From Ardenticatenia bacterium (GTDB taxonomy: Bacteria; Chloroflexota; Anaerolineae; Aggregatilineales; Ch27), in NCBI GenBank assembly GCA_026983935.1, contig JALSTC010000453.1, forward strand, positions 1-12,028: a DNA stretch of 12,028 nt. Direction: 5' to 3'. Shown piece after piece: positions 8,601-12,028 of this stretch. The translations under genes and the position numbers were made by a program. Under the pieces are notes generated by a model. It ran no database searches, was not told where the DNA came from, and saw only the letters and a program-made list of their open reading frames with translations. The number at the start of each line of letters is the position of its first letter. The first letter of the stretch is position 1.

Positions 8601-8682
8601 CGACTACCTGCCTTCACAGGCCAACGTCGGCGAACTTGGCCCGGATGACTTCGGGCAGGTTCCGGTGCTCACAGCAGATTGA
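5620..8682 (+). CDS. Secreted glycoside hydrolase family 57 protein with glucodextranase-type C-terminal domain
   Basis: This is a predicted 1020-residue secreted alpha-glucan-active enzyme (amylase, pullulanase or amylopullulanase type). The signal peptide runs over residues 1-27 (MKRFWRM, a hydrophobic core, then VLG before Ala28); no lipobox is seen. All five GH57 conserved regions are present: HQHQP (52-56); GQIEV with Glu244; GMWPAEGSV with the expected nucleophile Glu309; LLDGENAWEYY with the expected acid/base Asp429; and EGSDWFWWYG (536-545). From about residue 598 (VTVDGVVGDDEW) to 775 lies a beta-rich region resembling CBM9/DOMON-like modules. From about 782 (LEVQDPTGDDHGPG, then YIDVDG and WDIAIWAEGW) the sequence matches the C-terminal domain of glucodextranases and pullulanases (Glucodextran_C). 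No SLH or other anchor is seen at the C-terminus, so it is probably released or held by glucan binding. Family assignment is firm; the exact bond specificity is not readable. It is transcribed alone, between an extended -10 and a strong terminator. Confidence 0.9.
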   Translation: MKRFWRMTALILVVLAMMAAQMPSVLGAPQAVPVNRLNQAGDDVLYVAIIWHQHQPVYYQDPETGVYIRPWVRVHAAKDYLDMAAMLENYPDIHVTFNITPSLIRQLDDIANGAKDQYWVMTEVPAEELTEEQQRFILERFFDINPRIVARFPRYQELADMRADMGIDGAIAQWSAQDFRDLQVLFNLAWTDPDWLAEEPLASLVAQGRDYSEADKAVVLAEHLRIVQEVIPLHARLQEEGQIEVTMTPFAHPILPLLVDSNLAAVAMPEANLPPRFVYGQDAVAQVELGVQLYEDHFGVPPRGMWPAEGSVAQQIVQMVASAGIQWMASDEEVLARSLPDVEDFTRDSRDVVQQADALYRPYTVTGGRGGQVTIIFRDHLISDKVGFEYSGMSGQAAAADFIQRLNDIQDRLREEGAEGPHLVTVLLDGENAWEYYPNDGKDFLNALYQGLSDADNLRTVTPSEYLDMFGAPEREIEDLWPGSWINHDFSTWIGEDEENQAWEYLLTTRQALQEALPRLSEARRQEAFEMMYIAEGSDWFWWYGADQNSGVDESFDEQFRNYLRQVYELISVRPPDFVYVPVIPQTAQQPDRPFMDTLTVTVDGVVGDDEWADAAYYDLADAAPLAGLYYGFDNETFYLRLDADYDALADSVIGFYLNTPDDDPTNAYTRAEEGGARPVLGFGAKRLLEVRFADGVPVATLYVADGTGGWDEAAAVEQVAAAEGTLEIAAPLAVISPAANSGDRINMRVVVSEGGENVAVAPPAGPALAALPDAAVPNVVLEVQDPTGDDHGPGSYVYPRDEVFRPGAYDATGFIVGYDDEDVIFRVNFRGPVENDWGAPNGMGIHTVDIYIDVDGPENGARLLLPGRNAALPEDHAWDIAIWAEGWTPGIYRPGDDGPVEVDGELNILTNPGQRRITIRVPRSVLPGDPADWAYAVTIASQEGFPAAGVWRIRDVLPQAEQWRVGGGPADTNHTRILDVIYPEDGVQEAMLGDYLPSQANVGELGPDDFGQVPVLTAD

Positions 8683-8703
8683 GTACCTGCATTGTGTGGT
8701 GTG

Positions 8704-8737
8704 CGGGCGGTTTCTGAGTGGAACCGCCCGTTTTTTT
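8704..8737 (+). terminator. Rho-independent terminator of the GH57 gene
   Basis: CGGGCGGTTTC (8704-8714) pairs with GGAACCGCCCG (8720-8730); nine pairs are Watson-Crick, then one T-G and one C-G, around a 5-base loop. Seven T residues follow directly (8731-8737). It lies 21 bases after the GH57 stop. The T-run borders the -35 of the next gene's promoter. Confidence 0.95.
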
Positions 8738-8762
8738 GATGTACACTGACGAGGGCTATAAT
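8736..8762 (+). promoter_or_regulatory. Promoter of threonine synthase gene
   Basis: A perfect TATAAT -10 occurs at 8757-8762. The best -35 is TTGATG (8736-8741) with a short 15-base spacer, or TTTGAT (8735-8740) with 16. The -35 overlaps the end of the upstream terminator T-run. Transcription would start near 8769, leaving a short leader of about 30 bases. Confidence 0.65.
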
Positions 8763-8785
8763 GATCCCGTTCGCCGTTTTCTTAT

Positions 8786-8789
8786 GGAG
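8786..8789 (+). promoter_or_regulatory. GGAG ribosome site before threonine synthase
   Basis: GGAG lies 5 bases before an ATG at 8795 but 12 bases before the ATG at 8802 that opens the threonine synthase frame. The 8795 ATG opens a different frame of 16 codons that stops at 8843-8845. The spacing therefore favours the wrong start, which is unusual and is discussed as a finding. Confidence 0.6.
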
Positions 8790-8801
8790 TACAGATGACC
8801 G

Positions 8802-9971
8802 ATGAAAAGCTGCCTGACTCACCTGGAATGTGCCTGGTGCCATGAAACTTACGAGGCGGATCAACTGATCAACACCTGCCCGGCGTGCGGTAAACCGCTG
8901 CTGGCCCGCTACGATCTGGATGCAGCACGCGAAGCCTTCCCCCGGCAGGCGCTGGCGGGCCGTCCACCGACGCTGTGGCGCTACGCCGAAATGCTGCCCG
9001 TGTGCGACCCGGCTTACCGACTGACGCTGGGCGAGGGTTTCACGCCCTTGCTGAAGCTGCGGCACGCAGGCGAATCCCTGGGGCTGCACAATCTCTATGC
9101 CAAAGATGAGGAGTTGAACCCCACCGCCTCTTTCAAGGCGCGGGGGCTGTGTATGGCTGTTTCCCGCGCTGCCGAACTGGGCGCAAAGGCCGTTGCCATC
9201 CCCACCGCCGGGAATGCGGGCAGTGCGATGGCCGCCTATGCGTCCCGCGTCGGACTGCCTGCGCATATTTTCGTGCCGCAGGATGTGCCCGCGCCCTTTC
9301 TTGCGGAGATGCGGGCGCTGGGGGCGGAAGTCACGCTGGTGGACGGCCTGATCACCGACTGTGCTCGCTACGTGCGTGAGGGTGTGGAGGCCGGGCGCTG
9401 GTTTGACGTGTCCACGCTCAAGGAGCCGTACCGCGTTGAGGGCAAGAAGACGATGGGCTACGAGCTGGCGGAGCAGTTCGACTGGACTTTGCCCGACGTG
9501 ATCGTCTATCCAACCGGCGGCGGGACGGGAATTGTGGGCATGTGGAAGGCATTTGATGAAATGGAGCGGCTGGGCTGGATCGGCGCGGCACGCCCCCGCA
9601 TGATCAGCGTGCAGAGCACCGGATGTGCCCCGATCGTGCGGGCCTTTGAGCAGGGCACACGGACGGCCGCTCCCTGGCAGGAGGCGGAAACGATTGCCGC
9701 CGGGCTGCGCGCGCCGGGAGCCATCGGTGATTTTCTGATCCTGGACGCCCTGCGGGAGAGCGGCGGTACAGCCATCGCCGTGCCGGATGAGGAGATTCTG
9801 GCTGCCATGCGGGAGCTTGGCCGTCTGGAGGGTATCTTCACTGCGCCGGAGGCAGCAGCAACACTGGCCGCGCTGCCGCATCTGGTCGAGGCCGGGGCCG
9901 TACAGCCTGATGAGCGCATTGTGCTTTTCCTGACGGGAAGCGGACTGAAGTATACGCACCTGATCCGGTGA
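8802..9971 (+). CDS. thrC: Threonine synthase, PLP-dependent, zinc-ribbon type
   Basis: It converts O-phosphohomoserine to threonine with pyridoxal phosphate, the last step of threonine synthesis, in the cytoplasm. The 389-residue protein begins with a zinc ribbon (Cys10-X2-Cys13 and Cys26-X2-Cys29). LTLGEGFTPLL follows, then NPTASFKARG with the PLP lysine at 112, AGNAGS (136-141) and the phosphate-binding TGGGTG (238-243). It ends with LTGSGLK, as in this branch of fold-type II enzymes. Related fold-type II enzymes, such as cysteate synthase, share these motifs; threonine synthase is the most likely call, not proven. The ATG at 8802 is the first in-frame start after the ribosome site, but the spacing is poor and the N-terminus may be mis-set by an indel. 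It converges on the prenyltransferase gene with only 19 bases between, and I see no strong terminator there. Confidence 0.85.
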   Translation: MKSCLTHLECAWCHETYEADQLINTCPACGKPLLARYDLDAAREAFPRQALAGRPPTLWRYAEMLPVCDPAYRLTLGEGFTPLLKLRHAGESLGLHNLYAKDEELNPTASFKARGLCMAVSRAAELGAKAVAIPTAGNAGSAMAAYASRVGLPAHIFVPQDVPAPFLAEMRALGAEVTLVDGLITDCARYVREGVEAGRWFDVSTLKEPYRVEGKKTMGYELAEQFDWTLPDVIVYPTGGGTGIVGMWKAFDEMERLGWIGAARPRMISVQSTGCAPIVRAFEQGTRTAAPWQEAETIAAGLRAPGAIGDFLILDALRESGGTAIAVPDEEILAAMRELGRLEGIFTAPEAAATLAALPHLVEAGAVQPDERIVLFLTGSGLKYTHLIR

Positions 9972-9990
9972 GCGGGCAGGCCCGGCGTGA

Positions 9991-10872
9991 TCAAGCGGCC
10001 AGAATCCAGGCGGCGATCTGCAGCGGCAGCAGCACCAGCATGGCGATGACCGTCGGCAGGGGCGAATGAATGCGTGTGTAACGGATTCCGGCCCAGGCCA
10101 CAAGCGGCACAGCCGGGAGGCTGCTCAGCACGACAATCGGCGGCAGGATCGTCCCCGCCAGAAACGGCTGCACGACGAAAGCAGCGAAGGCCGCCGTACC
10201 GTAGAGCAGTCGCAGTCGGTGGGCGGGCAGCCGCGCCGTCAGTGTGTACTTGCCCACGGCGGTGTCAGCCTCGCGGTCGGCCCAGTTGGTCGCCATCACC
10301 AGCACGAATATCAGCAGGGCGAAAGGCGCACAGCCGATGATCACCGCCCAGTCAAGCTGACCGGTCTGCACGCCGTAGCCATAGAGCGGCAGCAGAATGC
10401 CGACCAGCACGGCATTGACAGCCTCCCCCCAGCCACGCCAGGCCAGCCTGAACGGTGGCAGCGAATACATCCAGCTTATGGCCGTGCCTGTGACCCATAC
10501 AAGCGCCACGTCAGGGCGGATGCGTCCGGCCCACAGTGCAGCAAGCATGGCCAGCAGGCTCAGCGCCAGCGTGATCCAGGCAGCCGCCAGCGCCAGCCGT
10601 CGGGAGGCGATTCCACGCGGCAGCACGCCGCTGCCGCCGGAAAAAGGCGTGCTTTTGGTCAGCGCGTCGGTTTCATAGTCGGCGTATTCATTGGCATAGT
10701 GGGCCGAGAGCACAGAGAACAGCAGCGGCACCAGCCCCCACACGAATGCATCCGGCTGCAGAGGAACGCCGAAGGCATTGGCGATCAGGCCGCCGATGAG
10801 ATAGATCGTCGTGGCGATCAGCAGCAGCAGCGGCCGGGCCATGCCCCACAGTGCGATAATCGTCTGTTTCAT
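9991..10872 (-). CDS. UbiA-family prenyltransferase (MenA-like)
   Basis: This is an integral membrane enzyme expected to attach a polyprenyl chain to an aromatic acceptor, as in menaquinone synthesis; the acceptor is not known here. The 293 residues form about eight or nine membrane helices. The two Asp-rich motifs that bind Mg-diphosphate are present: NEYADYETD (Asp65, Asp69) and NWADREAD (Asp199, Asp203), followed by GKYTL. PFSGGSGVLPRG (76-87) and YSLPPFRLAWRGWGE (136-150) resemble MenA-type proteins more than UbiA or heme O synthase. The ATG at 10872 is preceded by AGGGAG (plus 10885-10890), about 12 bases away. No other quinone gene is in the window, so menA is not assigned. Chlorophyll, tocopherol or archaeal-type lipid relatives are less likely alternatives. 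Confidence 0.85.
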   Translation of the reverse strand: MKQTIIALWGMARPLLLLIATTIYLIGGLIANAFGVPLQPDAFVWGLVPLLFSVLSAHYANEYADYETDALTKSTPFSGGSGVLPRGIASRRLALAAAWITLALSLLAMLAALWAGRIRPDVALVWVTGTAISWMYSLPPFRLAWRGWGEAVNAVLVGILLPLYGYGVQTGQLDWAVIIGCAPFALLIFVLVMATNWADREADTAVGKYTLTARLPAHRLRLLYGTAAFAAFVVQPFLAGTILPPIVVLSSLPAVPLVAWAGIRYTRIHSPLPTVIAMLVLLPLQIAAWILAA

Positions 10873-10906
10873 GTTGGTTTTTGTCTCCCTGACGGGGCCA
10901 TATGAA

Positions 10907-10960
10907 AAAGCATCAAGCGTGTCTGACGCATCACTGACGTGCTGACAGGCCCGATGCTTT
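10907..10960 (-). terminator. Inverted repeat with T-run after the aminotransferase gene
   Basis: On the minus strand AAAGCATC (plus 10953-10960) is followed 38 bases later by GATGCTTT (plus 10907-10914), whose T-run extends through 10905 (TTTTT in all). The T-run directly on the distal arm and the position just after the aminotransferase stop fit an intrinsic terminator, but the loop is long. It holds only weak inner pairing (GCGT with ACGC) and three CTGAC copies (plus strand). It could instead be a regulatory element in front of the prenyltransferase gene, which starts at 10872. Confidence 0.4.
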
Positions 10961-10967
10961 CGTCCGG

Positions 10968-12028
10968 CTATGGGGTTTTGTGGGAAATCGATTCCAGCGC
11001 CGCCGCCAGCTTCTCCAGCCCGCGTTTCAGCATGGGGCGGGGACCGCCGAATCCGATGCGAAGATGACCCGGCGCTCCAAAGAATTCCCCCGGCACGGCC
11101 ACGACCTGATGCCGCGTGATCAGGGTGTCCACCAGTCGTCCGGTATCACGCACGCCGGTGATGTGCGGGAAGAACAGGCAGCCCTGCGGCGGCACGTCAC
11201 CGCTGATGGCTCCGCTGTCCCGCAGTAAGGCGGCAAAGGCCTCAACCAGCGGGCGGTTTTCCGCGACGAGCTGCTGCGCCCGCGCCTGGTAGTGGGCCAG
11301 ATTCTCGAAGACAACCGAGGCTATTGCCTGCATGATGGGCGAGTTCGTGTTTTCGTAGAGCGTGTGAACGGGGCGAATTTGCGTGATAACATCCGGCGCA
11401 GCCGCGATCCAGCCGATGCGCACCATACCCAGCCCATAGGCTTTGGATAGACTGCTGATCGTGATCGACGTGTCATCGAGCAGAGCCGCCGGTCGCGGCG
11501 GGCCGCTGACCAGATCGCGGTAGACTTCATCCACCACGATTCGGATGCCATGCTGCCTGGCGACTGCCGCCAGCGCCAGCAGGTCACCATCGGCTGTCAG
11601 CGCTCCGGTGGGGTTATGGGGATTGCTCAGGACAATGAGTCGGGTGCGCGGTGTGATGACCGCTGCCAGCGCATCCGGATCGACCCGGTAAGTGGGGCCG
11701 GACCGCTGCAGCAGTGTGACTCGAACGCCCATCAGGGCCAGCACGCTCGTGAAAGGCTGGTAGTGGGGTAATTCCACAATGGCATGATCGCCTGGCTGCA
11801 GCAGTGCCCTGGCGACCAGCACGAATCCCATGGATGCGCCGCTGGTCAGCAGCAGGCGGTCCGGCCCCGCAATGCCGTAGTGTGCGGCGATGGCTTCGAT
11901 GATGCGCGGATGGCCCCATGATGTGTTTTCATCAAAGCGGGCCATGAGATCCGCCTGCCAGGCGCGCCGCAGATCATCCAGCAGCATATCACGCGGCGCG
12001 GAGACGGCGCTGTTAAACAGGTCGTCTG
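10968..12028 (-). CDS. Class I/II PLP-dependent aminotransferase (5' partial)
   Basis: This is a fold-type I aminotransferase moving an amino group between an amino acid and a 2-oxo acid; the substrate is not readable. The frame stays open from the first ATG (11987) to the window edge, reading DDLFNSAVSAPRDM before it. This resembles the usual N-terminal part of the family, so the real start lies beyond 12028 and the ATG at 11987 is internal. Numbered from that Met: NTSWGHPRIIEAIAAHYG (21-38), LLTSGASMGF, SNPHNPTG (121-128), DEVY (153-156), the SLSKAYGLGMVRIGW motif with the PLP lysine at 182, and the late HLRIGFGG arginine. The TAG stop is at 10968-10970. It lies 95 bases upstream of the prenyltransferase gene on the same strand. 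Cotranscription is possible if the inverted repeat between them is not an efficient terminator. Confidence 0.9.
   Translation of the reverse strand, partial: DDLFNSAVSAPRDMLLDDLRRAWQADLMARFDENTSWGHPRIIEAIAAHYGIAGPDRLLLTSGASMGFVLVARALLQPGDHAIVELPHYQPFTSVLALMGVRVTLLQRSGPTYRVDPDALAAVITPRTRLIVLSNPHNPTGALTADGDLLALAAVARQHGIRIVVDEVYRDLVSGPPRPAALLDDTSITISSLSKAYGLGMVRIGWIAAAPDVITQIRPVHTLYENTNSPIMQAIASVVFENLAHYQARAQQLVAENRPLVEAFAALLRDSGAISGDVPPQGCLFFPHITGVRDTGRLVDTLITRHQVVAVPGEFFGAPGHLRIGFGGPRPMLKRGLEKLAAALESISHKTP

Noticed and set aside
9972..9990. Possible hairpin in the 19-base gap between thrC and the prenyltransferase gene
   Set aside because: Only a 4-pair CGGG/CCCG stem with no T-run; too weak to call a terminator.
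8604..10103. A 499-codon antisense frame over threonine synthase
   Set aside because: Crosses a strong terminator and promoter, overlaps the real gene fully and shows no domain; a shadow.
11985..11987. ATG as the start of the aminotransferase
   Set aside because: The frame is open to the window edge with family-like residues (FNSAVSAP) before it; the true start is beyond 12028.

Overview
The window is a GC-rich, densely coded bacterial chromosome segment of ordinary housekeeping and accessory metabolic genes. I see no mobile elements, CRISPR arrays, tRNA or rRNA genes. Gene content (HypCDEF hydrogenase maturation, a secreted GH57 glucosidase with a glucodextranase-type C-terminal domain, a zinc-ribbon threonine synthase, a MenA-like UbiA prenyltransferase) together with strong GGAGG ribosome sites and TATAAT-like promoters fits an anaerobic or facultative carbohydrate user. 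Chloroflexota (Anaerolineae-like) is my best guess, but it rests on gene mix and style only.

Layout from left to right: (1) positions 1-462, + strand, the C-terminal part of a BioY biotin-transport S component that began before the window. (2) A convergent 74-base gap with a strong stem-loop. (3) 537-3003, - strand, hypC-hypD-hypE (transcribed in that order), both junctions being 4-base ATGA overlaps. (4) A 175-base divergent control region. (5) 3179-5521, + strand, hypF. (6) A 98-base gap with an extended -10 promoter and a nested hairpin. (7) 5620-8682, + strand, a secreted three-part GH57 protein, closed by a textbook terminator at 8704-8737. (8) 8802-9971, + strand, threonine synthase, behind a TATAAT promoter. 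(9) 9991-10872, - strand, a UbiA-family prenyltransferase. (10) 10968 to the right edge, - strand, a class I/II aminotransferase whose N-terminus lies beyond the window.

HypF and HypE make the cyanide ligands of the NiFe site from carbamoyl phosphate, and HypC and HypD assemble the Fe(CN)2CO unit. Four of the six general maturation factors are therefore here, but HypA, HypB and any hydrogenase subunit are not. The GH57 enzyme probably degrades alpha-glucans outside the cell. The remaining genes look metabolically unrelated to one another.

I did not find a convincing undescribed system. The points most worth a second look are the C-terminal half of the GH57 protein, the threonine synthase start region (its best ribosome site points to an out-of-frame ATG), and several structured intergenic regions.
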